Positions 25,410 to 37,605 of a stretch of 64,000 nt of DNA are shown in pieces (position 1 is the first letter of the stretch; every line of letters starts with the position of its first letter). The notes below the pieces were generated by a model. The model did no database searches. It saw only the letters and a list, made by a program, of their open reading frames with translations, and was not told the DNA's origin. The position numbers were made by a program, and so were the translations under genes. The stretch spans positions 453,814-517,813 of the forward strand of contig VFFE01006624.1 of NCBI GenBank assembly GCA_008921705.1, in the 5' to 3' direction. This DNA comes from Burhinus oedicnemus (lineage: Eukaryota > Chordata > Aves > Charadriiformes > Burhinidae).

Positions 25410-26010
25410 ATGCCCTGTGAAGAGCTACTTGGCTGAGCTTTCCACTTGCTTTTGCAGCTGCACACTCCTGGCACACAGCTAAGTAAGTGGCTTGTGGCTG
25501 AGAAATCCTGAATGGACGGGAGGAATGGGGAATTTCACGCTGCTGCCATGGGAAAGCGTCAGGCTCTCCACGATGACCCTCCTGCACGTTGACCCCCTGT
25601 GCTGGATTATGTTGTTTTTACTATTGAAATGCCACTACTACAAGATTTGAGAGCTGGTTTATAAAGCGCAGTATTTAATCCCGGCTTTGGTTTAACATTT
25701 GTCAATGCCATACTGCGGTGTTAGGCCATAGAACTGAGGGACTGTTTGCAGTTTACTGCAAGCCACTGAAATACTTTCAGGTTTGTAACCACAGCAAAAA
25801 CCTTCTATTTCAGATATGGTCAAATATAAATTCATTGGCAACAGAAAGCTCACTTGCTTGACATTAAGAATGCTTCCCCTCTGAGATAATAAAAATGCTT
25901 TGAGGTATATTTCTTGAAACCTTGACATTTGCTTTATTCTTTATGATTTTATACAGGTTTTGTGTACTTTTAAAGCACACAGAGAATTTAAAGCTATAGC
26001 TTTGTGGAAA

Positions 26011-26106
26011 AGTGAGGTTCAGTGGTTAGCACATTAACCTGGGAGTCAGGGGACGTAGGGACAGTTCTCACCTTTGCTTACAGCCTTGAGTAAGTTATGT
26101 CTTTCC
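26011..26106 (+). repeat. MIR-like SINE fragment
   Basis: The block AGTGGTTAGCACATTAACCT with GGGAGTCAGG, followed by CTTGAGTAAGTTATGT, matches the 5' tRNA-derived half of the MIR/CORE-SINE consensus as I recall it (AGTGGTTAGAGC, GGAGTCAG, then CTTGGGCAAGTCACTT). It is only about 95 bp and diverged. It is not a functional tRNA gene: the anticodon arm and acceptor pairing are absent. Confidence 0.7.
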
Positions 26107-29100
26107 TCGTTCCTTATTTTTTGCTGTAATTAATATGGTTATATTGATGGTTATCTTTTCATTGTCCTTGCAGACACAAGGGAAGCATGGTAACAATTGT
26201 GACTATTTTTGTGATTTTAAAAATATGAAGCGTTTTGATTAATTCCTTTGAAAACAATGCAAAAATTTAGATTTGGCTGGTTTAATAGCAATGAGAACTG
26301 CTGAGTAAGTCTTGGCCTTGAATGAAGGGCAAGAAAGCACTCATTACTCTGAAATCTTTCTGTGTGGACTAGCCCTACAATTTTGCACAGTATATTTCTG
26401 GTGTGTTTCTTTTTTATTTTTATTTTCTTAATGTGGCAACAATAAAAATAGCAAATCATCTGGGGTTGTCTTCATATTCTTTTTGGTAATGACTGGACCA
26501 TGGTGACAATACTGGAAATTCAAAGCCTTGGAAGGTCTCACTGGGATAACGCTGGGGCCCTTCCAAAGGTGACGAAAGTCAACAGGAGTTTTTCCATTGA
26601 CTTAATATGGTTCTAGATTACATAGACTATGTAAGTCTCATTTCACTGTATATTTATGAACAAACTAACAATTAAGGGCTGGCTTTACAAAGAATGCATG
26701 GTAAGCATGCTACCAAGGACTTATTGGATACAAACCCATCCTTGCGAAAAAATGGGTATCTTTTGCAGAAGAGTCAGCCAAGTGACTAAAGTGACTGTCT
26801 CTGCAAATGAGAATATATTTTGCAGGTATGTTAGCTCTGAGTTCATCTAAAACCATAATGGATTTTCAAAAAATAATGGACAAAGTGTTAGTAATAACAA
26901 CAAACCAAACCATTCTGCTTTGTAACGATACAGACTTTTTGTTGCCTTCTGTCTGGGGCTCTAGAGGCTGTGGAGTGGAAGAGGGTACAAATGTAGAAGT
27001 CAGAGCCTCCTCGTCTTGAACATGATTCGCTGACTTCATGCATGACCTTCAGGTTGAAGCTACAAAAGGGCCATTCAGCATTAGGCCTTAAGATGTGAAC
27101 AGTCCAGAGACTTTTTGGATGATTTTCTGGGCAATTAAGTCTACAATCTGCCTAGGAATAATTATAGCTCATCCATTTGCTGTGCTGTGCTTACCTTGTC
27201 AACACTGCTCTTTAGGCACACCTGTGATGTTGTGAGAGGAAACAGGGGCTGGAGATTAACCCCTCCTCCCCTTTCCCAGAACAAAACATTGCAACCCGTT
27301 AGCCTCTTCTACATCTCGCTGCCCTAATGTGAGAGTTTCAGAGAACCATGCTGTTCCCTGCTGTCCTTTATGAGTGACCTGGGATCCCTAGAGCTGCTCG
27401 CTTGCTATGCCCACTTCTTCCAATGACTTGAGAACCTGGATATTTCTTCCTGCCATTCCTCTACCATCTCTGTCCTCTCACCTCCTGCACATATGTGTCA
27501 CATATACATTCATTCCATTCCCAGATTTTGTCAGGACCTGGCAGAATCCAAGTCAGGGCTAACAAGAAGCTATTTCTATGGGTAATAGGAAAATTGATGG
27601 TCAGCTACCCCCTTCAGTGTTTCGAGTGTTTGATGCAGGATGGCAACTCATCTGTTTTGAGAGTGGGAGGGCTCTGGGAATTGTACTACTTCCTCCTGTC
27701 TTGAATGTGGTTAGACTAAATCATAGGGTGTAGGGAATGAAACGCCAGCTGTGCTGCAGTACTGCACAACAGGAACAGCATCCACAGCTGCAGTCCTTGG
27801 TTTTGGTGACAATGTGAGGAGTATTGAGACAAGCAGATTTTGACTTGTTATTCTAAGAATAGCTCTGCCCCGCTGATGTACTCTTGGACGCAGCTCTGTT
27901 TCCAGAGAGCTGAATTTGAACAAGAAAGTCCAGTGAAAGCTAAAATGCTCCTGGATAGGTCAGATCCCCAAAGACCTAGTTATTTAAAGATTGACCTTTA
28001 CAGTTTCAGATCAGAGTCTGCACTATACTTCAATAACACTTTTGTACTGAAGGTATGATAAAGTCCTTTCTCCTGGATTTGTGCCTCATTAGCTATACTC
28101 AGTTTTACTGTTTACAAATTGGAATTTTGATACAAATGAAGACAACTGTAAAATGAGAGAAATAAGATGGCTAATATGGAGATACTCGCAGCATCTTTCT
28201 AAGGGGAGAGGAAAAAGATTGTCTTCATCAATACAGAAATCTTTGACATGTGATTCCCAGCCCTCTGGAAAGGACCAGCCTGTCATGAGAAAAAAACATA
28301 TTTTTTTTTTTAAGACAGAAGTTACTGTCTGTTTGCAGTTTAAGTTAATGGAAATTGGTTTTATCCTGCTAGTAGGAATGACATGGATATTTAAAAATAA
28401 CATTAAAATTCGGAAAGTTAGAGCTGGATGTTTGACATTTGATGGCCTATTCTTGTTAGTGGGATGTGCATTGAAGCTTATGACAGAAGACTTGAGCCAT
28501 CCTTCTGGACTCTCGCTGTCTCTAAAACCTGTGCCACTGATTCTTCCAAGATTCCTTAAGTATAATGAGAGGAACACAGAACCTTCTCTGGTCTGTTCAG
28601 GTGCTGCACACAAACTTGGGGGAAGATCCAGCTGTGCAGGATCTCCCATGAGGGAGTTCAGATGCACCGCGCAGTCCATAGTATACTATTAGAAATCAGG
28701 ATTAAAGGAGTTGGGAGAAAGGCAGTGTCATTGGTGTCCCAGCTGCTGCAGTTTTGTGCTTGTCCTCAGTAGTGAAATCAGCTTGGCTTCCTATTGTTGA
28801 ATGAGCACTGTGTTCTTGGTGAGTATTTGTCCAGTCCTCTTCCCTGCAGGATGCTGACACAATGGCAGCGAGGGCACCTCATCATTTGAGATGGTTGAGA
28901 CAGACTGGTATTTACCTTCCATGTTGGAAAAGGGACAGTGAACAATTTCATCACAAAATTTATCAGATTTTGGCTGTTGAAGACAATGTAGGGCAGAAAT
29001 TTAAACTACCTTTTCAAGCAACTCATCTTTCATTACTGCGTTATTTTGCCAGTGCAGTTGTGTATGTTAACCCCATTTCTATGGTCCAACTTACGCATGT

Positions 29101-30917
29101 ACATTAGTACATCTGCTTCCACTGGGTTAACTGCAATGCTGCTCAGCACTACCTCCCTACCTAGATCAATGAAAGGCAGATACAAGTCTTCTGAGGGCAT
29201 TAATGTTCTGCAAAATGGCTTTGTTTCAGTTAACACCTCTTTCATTATCAGAGGCATGGCTGATAAACTGCATGTCTGTCAGGTCTGTGTTGCTTCATGA
29301 GGGAGTCAGAACTAGTTCACATAAAACAATTCACATGAAAAAAAAACCCAAACAGCTCTCCCCATTCCTCCCCACACTCCCCTCCCCTCCTTCCAAAGTA
29401 GGGAATTCTGTATTTCAGGACAAAACCCCTCAAAAGCTAAAATCTTTGTTTGCCTGAGCACAGTTCAGACAATCCATTTGCAGACCCAGGTCATGAATTC
29501 ATGCTTGCTCCTCACAGTTTGGGGCGACAGCAACAGCTAGAGGCACCCTCCAAGGATTGAACCCCTCCTGCACAAACACATTGCTTGGAGCTGTACAGAG
29601 GCTACTGTCAGTCTGGGTGGAATACTGTTTGTGTATGTGTTAGAGATGAGGAGAGATCATGCGTGCTGTCTGCAACAGAGCAGGAAGCTGAGCCCTTGCC
29701 CCTGAGTGTCACTCCTGTGCCTCCAGATAGAAATACTGCTACTGGGTTTATTTATGCTCCTTTGTGGTCTATGCAAGAAAGTGGTTGAGTCTCCTCTGGA
29801 ACCTTGCTCCCTTTCTCTGCTCTGAGAAATCTTGACTTTTGGGGTTTTGGGTTTTTTTGTTGGGTTGGAGTCAATAAGCTAGGTAGCTGAACAGCAGGAG
29901 GGTTGCTTGTCAGCAACTTGGGATTTTACAGCAGATCGCTGAGGCAGTGACTTCTGAGTGCAAGGTGAGGACTGTGAGTCCTGCTGGGATACTGCTGAAG
30001 GACTGGCTCCTTCTGCACTGTGCAGGGAGAGAGAAGCTTGGCACAACTGCATCTGTACTGCTGGTAGTGTGCAAGCCTGCAGCAAAGTCATTGCTCTTCC
30101 CTGCCTGGGTTTCTGGCCAAAAGAACTGCAGATTGGAGCCTGGGAGCAGACCATCATATACGCAGTGCAGATGATGGAAAGAACAGGGCTTTTCGACAAA
30201 ACAGAGAATAAATTGAACTGACAGTATGAATATCTTCACCAACACTCTTATTGTCCCAGAAGAGGAACTATTTAAACCCATCAGATCGAATGCCTTAGAG
30301 ATCTAGATTAAACCTACCTTATTGTGGACGCAGAGATAAGGGAGCTCTATTAGCCACCAATTTGTCCATCCTCTAATTAGTTTCTAGGGTTTAGAAACAT
30401 TAGTGATTTTCCTTTGATGAACCTGAAACTCAGCAGAATTTTTACTCAGAAGCAAGAGACCCTTATGCCAAAACTGCCTGTAGCTCATGGGGGCTGCAAA
30501 ACCTACTTTGTCTGTATGAGTCAGGGCAGGGACACAAACCCTGGGAGAGTGCCCTCACCAGCAGGCTGTGAACCGAGCAATCTCTCTGAAAATCAATTCC
30601 TTCTAAAGGTTCACAAACTCTTCTGCAGAAAGCTTGTGTTGAACATGGCAAGACGGTATGGAAAATTTTGGTTATAACAAATCATTTTTTCCCAAAGTTT
30701 CATGGAAAAATTCCTGAACTGCTCTATATTAGGTATTAAGCCCACTCTGGTCAGAGGTGCAGCTTTACCAACAAAAGAAGTAGTATCTAAAAAGTGTTGT
30801 CTGCAGTCTGTTGGACTAGTGACAATAACTATGCAAAACATTACTGGAGTCCCTGGCAAAAGAACAGGCACAGTTTTCTGGCTATAAGATTCAGATTAGG
30901 GCAAGATGAATAGGAAC
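26107..30917. other. Non-coding DNA
   Basis: A block at about 26570-26612 (AAGTCAACAGGAGTTTTTCC then ATTGACTTAATATGG) resembles an old amniote repeat containing GACTTCAATGGGAGT; the match is weak. The segment 28089-28692 is open on both strands and is discussed under findings. A T/G-rich stretch lies at about 29840-29870. No gene is recognised. Confidence 0.55.
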
Positions 30918-31135
30918 GATGGTCTAGTGAGGAGGTTATTGGCTTATGATACAACAGAACAGGGCTCAACTCTTGGCTTAACTTCAGACTTTTTTGTTAC
31001 TTTGGGGAAGATACTTAAATCTTTCCTGTGTCACAGTTCTCCATCCGTAAAAAAAGAGTAATGATACTTTCCTACATCAACAGGGATGCAGGGAAGGTAA
31101 ATCCACCGATGACTGCAAAGCCTTGAGATACTGCA
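30918..31135 (+). repeat. MIR-like SINE, nearly full length
   Basis: Successive blocks follow the MIR order. GATGGTCTAGTGAGGAGGTT is the 5' tRNA-like part, and CAGGGCTCAACTCTTGGCTT resembles the B-box side. TTTGGGGAAGATACTTAAAT corresponds to the CTTGGGCAAGTTACTTAA core, and CCATCCGTAAAAAAAGAGTA to CATCTGTAAAATGGGGATAA. ACTTTCCTACATCAACAGGG and GCAAAGCCTTGAGATACTGC correspond to the 3' LINE2-like part. It is strongly diverged, as expected for a very old insertion. Confidence 0.8.
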
Positions 31136-34100
31136 GGAGGGATGGTCTAGACAGGAAGATGTTCAATTCTGTATCTTCCAGTTAAGGAAAGAGAATGCAG
31201 AAAATATTTTCTAAAGACATATTGAAATGTTATTTTCCCCTCTCCCAAGTATGACATGTAGAGAGATATTTCTACCCTTTTTCTCTTCTCTATTCCTTTT
31301 TAAGTACATTCCTTCCTTCCCTTGCAGGCAGAGACAGACATACAGCAAAGCAGATGATGTCTAAAACATATGACGTTCCTGTATTGCTTCAGGTCTGATT
31401 TGATGGTTTTCTGACACTAAAATAATCAGAAGTTTTATGTTTTATTTTATAGTGCTGTTGCTGAGAATTTGATATTTCACCTTGACCCTCCAGATCCTTC
31501 AAAAGAGTCTATAAGATCTGCATGGTGTGGGAGCGTTTCTGACAGTCTTTGTCCTTTCCAGGAGTTATTCTGTGTGAAGTTATGCTGATGGATTTGCTAT
31601 CACATTCGTCAAAGCTTTTCTCTACTAAGGATTTGCACATTTGTTTTCATGTAGGAAAGCAAACAAAAATCACTCATTTCTGGAAGATAAACATTTTACC
31701 TATCAACTTTTGGAGTGTAGTTTCCTTTGAAACTCAGTTTAAAGAAATAGATGAGAGCTAAATGCAGACAAACTGGACCCAGCTAAGTTAAAATCCTTTT
31801 TCTTGCCTCTAAAAACCAATCATCTTTTCAGCTAAACTCTCCCTTTGCAAATTGCTTGTATTTTACTTTGCAATGGGATTCATTTCACTTAACTCAGTCA
31901 CTGACCACTCAATTTTCTCTATATAAAGTCAGGCACCTTCAAAATGTGAATCATTTCCCATGACAGAGGCCATTGCACTCTGAAGGTACCTGTTGCTCAT
32001 GTTTGACTGTGCAGGAAACCGGGATGATTTATTTAGGATAATTACCTAGTTTTTGGATAGGCAAAGTTAGGCAAAGAATCCATATAGTTATCAATATGTG
32101 TGCATACTTTATTTTTAAATCATTGCATGAAATTCTCTGAGTCTTTAGACTTAGTTTGAAATAGACGTTCCAAAGTTCAGGCACCTAAAATGCTAGGCAT
32201 TTTTTGAACTTTAGGGCTTAGTACCTACAGGACTTAGGTACTTTCTGAGGAAGAGATTTGACTCTGGCTTTCTTTGGGTAGCTGTGTTGCTGATGTGATC
32301 ATCCTCAGTTATCGCATGTCAGACTGATCTCTCTGCCACATGCCAGGTGATAAATGATCAATAGCTTTCAAACTCATCTTTTAGGTGAAGCTGTGTGATA
32401 TTTCTATCATTTTTTTATTTAATCAGGACCAGTCACTCTCAACCTTCCCCCTCCGGTACTTGCAAAGCCTGAAAGTGGGTTCTGTGTCCCCTCCGTGCAG
32501 GAGGGTATGTTACCACATCCACGTGGTGCGGGGTTTGCCAGTCCCCCCCATAACAGTGCACTGCTTACACTGGCTGACGGGAGTGCCTGAGCTACTGCTT
32601 TACCCCTTTTCTCAGCTCCCCTGAAAATGAATGGAGGTTTGAGCTGGGGTTTCTCATCATTTTTTTTGCAGTGGAAGTGGGGAGGCAGTCTTAGGGGCTG
32701 GCATTTGCCTGTCCCTCCCTTCCCCAGCAGCATCTTGGTGCTGGTTTGGGTAGTGAGCAGGCTGCAAGCTTTGCACAAATCTGTCACTAACTCTCAGGGC
32801 CAGACCCTAACGAGACCTCCTAATGGCACCTTCTAAAGCAGCTGCGGTCTTCAACGGAAATTACAGTCACTGGAGTAAAAGAAGACTGTACAGGATGGTG
32901 AGTTTTGCTGCTTTTAGAGATAAGATTTAAACTGATACATGGGATGGGGGAAAAACATAGTATTCTCTTCATCCTGTTCTGTTTCGGCATTTGTAAGTCT
33001 CCAGTCACTGTGGCATCTAGGCATGAAAGATACCTTGTGTCAGCAGGATATGCATCAAAGGAGTCTTTTTCTAATGGATAAACCTGATATCAAAGAACTG
33101 AAGAAACTGAACCAAAATTTACAGGTGTCCTTTGCTTTGATCATTAATTAAAATGTGACTTATACTCACAGTGTCCCTATTAGAGGACTTGACACAACAA
33201 AGCATCTGAGGTACCCGACTATTTCTTGTAATGCTGTGAAAGACAGGTGTTCATTCCTGGGAAAGCTTTGAAGCTAAAAATAAAATAAAACAAAATTAAA
33301 AATAAAGGATATTTCCAGGTACATAGTAATCATCTTAATACTTATATTTGAGGGGGTTTTGTGTGTGCGCTAAATACTGACAGAACTTCTAGATGGAAAG
33401 GAATGCAGACAATGAGGTAAAGTAAAGCCTTGTAAGTCATTTGAGATCAATCATCAGAGAATGCATCTCAGCCGTGTCATTATCAGATTAATAGCTGAGT
33501 TCCAATTTAAGCTGGAATTATTTGGATAACAGAAATCAAAAGGAAAGTTTGTGCAAACAATTTGCCTTGAAGCAAAATAAAAGTATTAGAGATAGGATTT
33601 TTTGTGATTTTCACCACACCCCTTGAAATTCCATGCAGACTAGATTGCTTCGTAGGCAGACCATGAGACAGAGCCAACCCCAGCACCATGGGTTATTCCA
33701 GCCTGACTTGTAATATGGATCAGGCCATCTGATCTCCCCAGCAGTCAGCACAGGCACTAGCAACCTAGCCTATGGGTGTTAATGGGCCGTATGGCAGCCA
33801 TATGCGTTGATGATCCGGAAAAGCTAGCTTAGGTTAGACATTCGAGGATGTCTTCTTACAGCAGGTCATTTGGAAAGTGAGCTTTCCTGCAGCTTTTATC
33901 TCTGCTTTGTTTTCCATGGCAAACTTCAAAAAAACCTCCCAGCTTTGCCATTTTCTTTTGCCTCCTACTCACTTTGCTTTCCATTTCTTCCTCTTCCTCT
34001 CTTATTCATCTGTCATAAGCTCACAACTTAATATTTAAGTTCACTTCTTGTTTGAAATAGCGTTGAACATGCCTTGGGTTGAAACAGCTTTTAAAGGCAA

Positions 34101-36553
34101 TTTGCATGTAGAGGATAGAAAGTACCAAAAGAATCCCACCGCCCTACCCAAATATTTAGCAACTTCTTAAGCACTGAACACATTTTATCTTCCCGTCTCC
34201 TGCTGTGACTTTATGAGCTTCACTGGCATTACATAAATGTATTCTGCTCTGTGAATGGTTGTTGTATCACCTGATCTTCATAACATGCTGAGGTGAGGGG
34301 ACCCAACAATACACAGGAATTTCATTTGCAAGAGCATTGGCTCCTCGTGAGGTGTCACACTGTGCTGTGACCCTGAGGTGGTAGCAGTTACTAGTGAGTG
34401 CTCTGTGGCTTTCAGCGCCACAGCTGAGCATCTGCCCAGTGTCCATCCCCAAATTCATGGTTTTCTGGAGGGAGCGAGGTGTCAGAAGAGAAGATCCTCC
34501 AGCTGTCAGTCCCTCCTTAATCTACAGGTACTATGGATGCTAACGGCAACTTGTTATTACAGTCTTCCACCCCCAAATGTAGAATAACCAAATAATTTCT
34601 GCAGCTCTGGAGAGATCCTATTAGCTCCGTACAGTGGCAGTGTGGCAGAAGGCAGCACGTCTGGTCTGTTCCAGCTTAGATGAGGATCCCCTGGTTTTTA
34701 TTGCTTCCAGTCATGGGGGCCAGCTACCCATTTGGTTTAAATCTTGCTTTAATTTATGCCATCTGAAAAGCTGGTCCACTCATACTATACCATGTAACAA
34801 TTAAATCAAGGATTTCAAGACTAAGCCTAGAGTTTTGCTCTATGAAATGTGTTTCACAACATTAGGTTCACCAGGCTGATTTCTGTAATTCGGGACTTCT
34901 ATGAAACTTTCTAGCCTGAAAAGGATGACAACCCATAAGCAAAATCAATAAAAGACTAGCATGCAAAACAAAACACAGGTGTTCCTGGCAAACTTTCTGT
35001 GAGAAGGGCGACCCTGTGAAGTCCTGTGTCACTACAAGTGACCTCATTGCACACCCTTTGGTAAAGCCCATAGCACAACCACAGCTGTGGAGCACTCTTC
35101 CTGGAGAGCTGACAACCCCTTTACCCATCAGAGAGTAATTCTCCATCAGGGTTCAGGTTCTGATTTAGCAGAATACGTGACTCCAGAATACTAGGCCGTT
35201 CTTTTTTTTTCCCCTGCTTTTTCTCCCTGATGTAAGAGAACAGAAAAGTTTATAATACTTCTAATGTCAGATGCCATTTTTTACTTTGTCTTTGTCCTTG
35301 ATGTTGCAGCTATAGGTAGATAGGTCATTGATACATGTATGTATTCTGTACTGCATTTTTTAAAAATACATGTAGAATGGACTATTGACATTTCTAGCTG
35401 TAACATATTTTCACCAGATGCGTTATGCCCATTCATAGATACTGTGTCCTCACTCCTTTTTTAGTTAGCAGCTTAGCTTGTTATTTGTCAGTAAGCACCC
35501 CTGAGGAATGTTTCTGTGAAATATAAAAAGCTTGCAAGTATACTTAAAACTATCAATTAGCTAGATGAGTGCATGAAGGGTGAATCAACGAAGCCATCCA
35601 GAACAGCGGACTAGTGAGGACAAAATTTTCATCCTTTCCAGGAAGGGTCTCCTTGTTTTCTATTTTCATTAGCATCTGCACTCTTCAATTCAGATCATAT
35701 GCCTTTAAAGAAACGTAAATTACCTCCATATTCCTGGATGTTCGTTTCTAAACACGGACTGTAAAACTTCACTCACTGTGGCAGAGATGCGGTATCACCC
35801 TGTTTACTAATGACCTAAGAGTCTGGAATTTGAAGAAAAAGAAAGTGTAGACAGTATCCATCTCCCTTTACTCATCCCAAGACTTTAAAAGAGAAGACAG
35901 TCACCTCCTATTTGCACAGTTATTGCTGATGTGAGACCAGTTCTATGCCTTTTAGATTTTATTTTATCTTTGTAATCTTAATGCAAAAGGATTTGCCAGG
36001 AAAAATATCCCTACAAGAAGTTATTTTGATATTGCATTCTAAGGAAAACATAATTCTACCATTGAAAGGAACTAAAGAAAAGAAAACCACTGAAAGTCAA
36101 GGTCAGATGCAGCCTCAGGTGTCAGGTGGAAAAGGAAGGACCAAAACTCCCTCTTCTCTGCTGATCTTTGGCTGCAGTGTATATGAACTTCTGAGACAGA
36201 CTGTTACAGCTGTGGCTTATTTCATTGTTGGCCGTTCTGTGAAATATTGATTATTCCAAAGGTCTATGTCATTAAATTTCCAAGAAGTCATTAGCCAATA
36301 AAGATATGTGTTTTATTCTGGGATCATCGCTGTATCTTTATATATATAACTGAACACTTGATCTATCTTTTCTTGGCGGGCACTGAGAGAAGAGCTGTAT
36401 GTAACTTCTATCTTCCCCTTCCAAGAATTGTAAGAGAGGGAAAGTCTTAACAAGAAAAGCTGAGAAAGAAAATTTGGTGCCTGATTTTGTGTAAATACAT
36501 CCCTAAAATTACAAAATTGGCCAGGGAAATATTTGGGGATAGATTGTTTATTT
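31136..36553. other. Non-coding unique DNA
   Basis: No gene recognised. At about 32167-32245 strings such as CAGGCACCTAAAATGCTAGG and GGACTTAGGTACTTTCTGAG resemble an old amniote repeat with recurring TTAGGCACCTA motifs, at low confidence. A small pyrimidine-rich stretch precedes an AG at about 31305-31327, but the following segment has no convincing coding frame. Confidence 0.55.
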
Positions 36554-36588
36554 AATACTGAAGATTTCATAATGCCACCTGTTACAGT
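36554..36588. repeat. Left arm of 35-bp perfect inverted repeat
   Basis: The 35 bases starting AATACTGAAG and ending GTTACAGT are the exact reverse complement of 36842-36876. A partial direct echo, GGCACCTGTTA, follows at 36589-36599. The spacer is 253 bp. Sequence outside the arms is unrelated, so this is not the terminal repeat of an evident transposon. Confidence 0.95.
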
Positions 36589-36841
36589 GGCACCTGTTAA
36601 CGAGTGGCCTTTAGTCTGATATGCTAAATTTTGTTGATAGGGCCAAGTGCTGTTCGTAGAAATGTTTAAAAAACTGATTGAAGGGTTTAAGTTAAATTCC
36701 ATTCTAAACCGAGCCCTTGGCACCTATGTCTGTGAAGCGCAGGATCCGCCTGTACAGAAGTAGTAGGGCAGATTCATTCACTGTAAATATGATTAATAGG
36801 GGTGTGTGTATGACTTTTTCTGCAAGACTGTTACAAGCCTG

Positions 36842-36876
36842 ACTGTAACAGGTGGCATTATGAAATCTTCAGTATT
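36842..36876. repeat. Right arm of 35-bp perfect inverted repeat
   Basis: This is the exact reverse complement of 36554-36588, beginning ACTGTAACAG and ending CTTCAGTATT. No mismatch is seen over 35 bases. Neither arm is flanked by a visible target-site duplication. Confidence 0.95.
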
Positions 36877-37529
36877 TCAAAGTTCTGCATTAGTACGTGT
36901 GAGGCATCTAGAACTGGTGGGGTACAACAGTTAAAAACACATAAAAATGAAATTAGAAAAACCCTAAAGTATAACCCAAAGGCTTTTAAGCTCAAATATA
37001 AACAGCAAGACTCATACCTTGATTTGTATATGGATCTTTAACTATAAATTGCATACATGTATTTAATTTTTTTTCAGACATTCATGATTTTGTGGACCTC
37101 ACTCATGAGAAAATGTGTACATAGTGCCCTATGTCCATCCTGCCACCCTCCAGTCATCCATGATATTTTAATTATCAATTTTTTCGCTATTTCTCCAACA
37201 ATTTCTGGAAAGAACACTTCTTTTTATAACTGTCACAGGATTATTTGCAAAACACTTCTAGCATTTTTTTTTTGGAGGTATATAGAATGAGTAGGATGAA
37301 GTTTGTTAATTTACCATTGCTGCAAGCAACTAATTTTTTGTTTTAGAATTTCCCTAACATGCTCACCAACCAAAATTCAGTTTCATCAAAGAGTATAATG
37401 AAAAAATTATAGGCAAATAACTTGACTGGCAAGAATTACTACTTCTTCACAAATCAGGGCTCAATATCTTTTCAGAAGATTTTTCTTGGCAAGCTTAAGC
37501 AGCTGACTTCAATACAGGAGTAACTGGAT
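36877..37529. other. Non-coding AT-rich DNA
   Basis: No gene or mobile element is recognised. Confidence 0.6.
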
Positions 37530-37605
37530 GAGATTCTATGGTTTGAATTAGAGGCAGACTAGATGATCTAATGTTTTCACTCTAACCTTTGCATCTCTGA
37601 GATGG
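37530..37605 (+). repeat. Old CR1-type 3' tail fragment
   Basis: GATGAGATTCTATGG is followed by GCAGACTAGATGATCTAATG and CTCTAACCTTTGCATCTCTG. This closely follows the remembered tail of old reptile/bird CR1 elements (GACTAGATGATC, AATGGTCCCTTCTGGCCTT, then a CTATGA octamer). It is the plus-strand partner of 10325-10395 and is opposite to 56846-56955. Confidence 0.6.

Larger units (their letters stand above)
22659..26010. other. Non-coding DNA with AT-rich block
   Basis: A low-complexity TA-rich block at about 22858-23130 contains TATATATATA and related strings. A 20-bp tandem duplication lies at 23406-23445. A possible terminal exon at 25303-25409 is listed separately. No gene or mobile element is otherwise recognised. 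Confidence 0.6.

Noticed and set aside
26011..26106. tRNA-like block (AGTGGTTAGC) considered as a tRNA gene
   Set aside because: The cloverleaf cannot be completed and the following text matches the MIR SINE core, so it is a SINE relic.
27708..27740. GGTTAGACTAAATCATAGGG as another CR1 tail
   Set aside because: Too short and lacking the neighbouring tail blocks seen at the other three sites.
29840..29872. TTTTGGGGTTTTGGGTTT telomere-like text
   Set aside because: It is a short irregular T/G run without TTAGGG units, so not an interstitial telomere.
31305..31387. Pyrimidine-rich acceptor followed by a short segment
   Set aside because: Two frames stop early, the third is only about 20 codons, and the donor side is not consensus.
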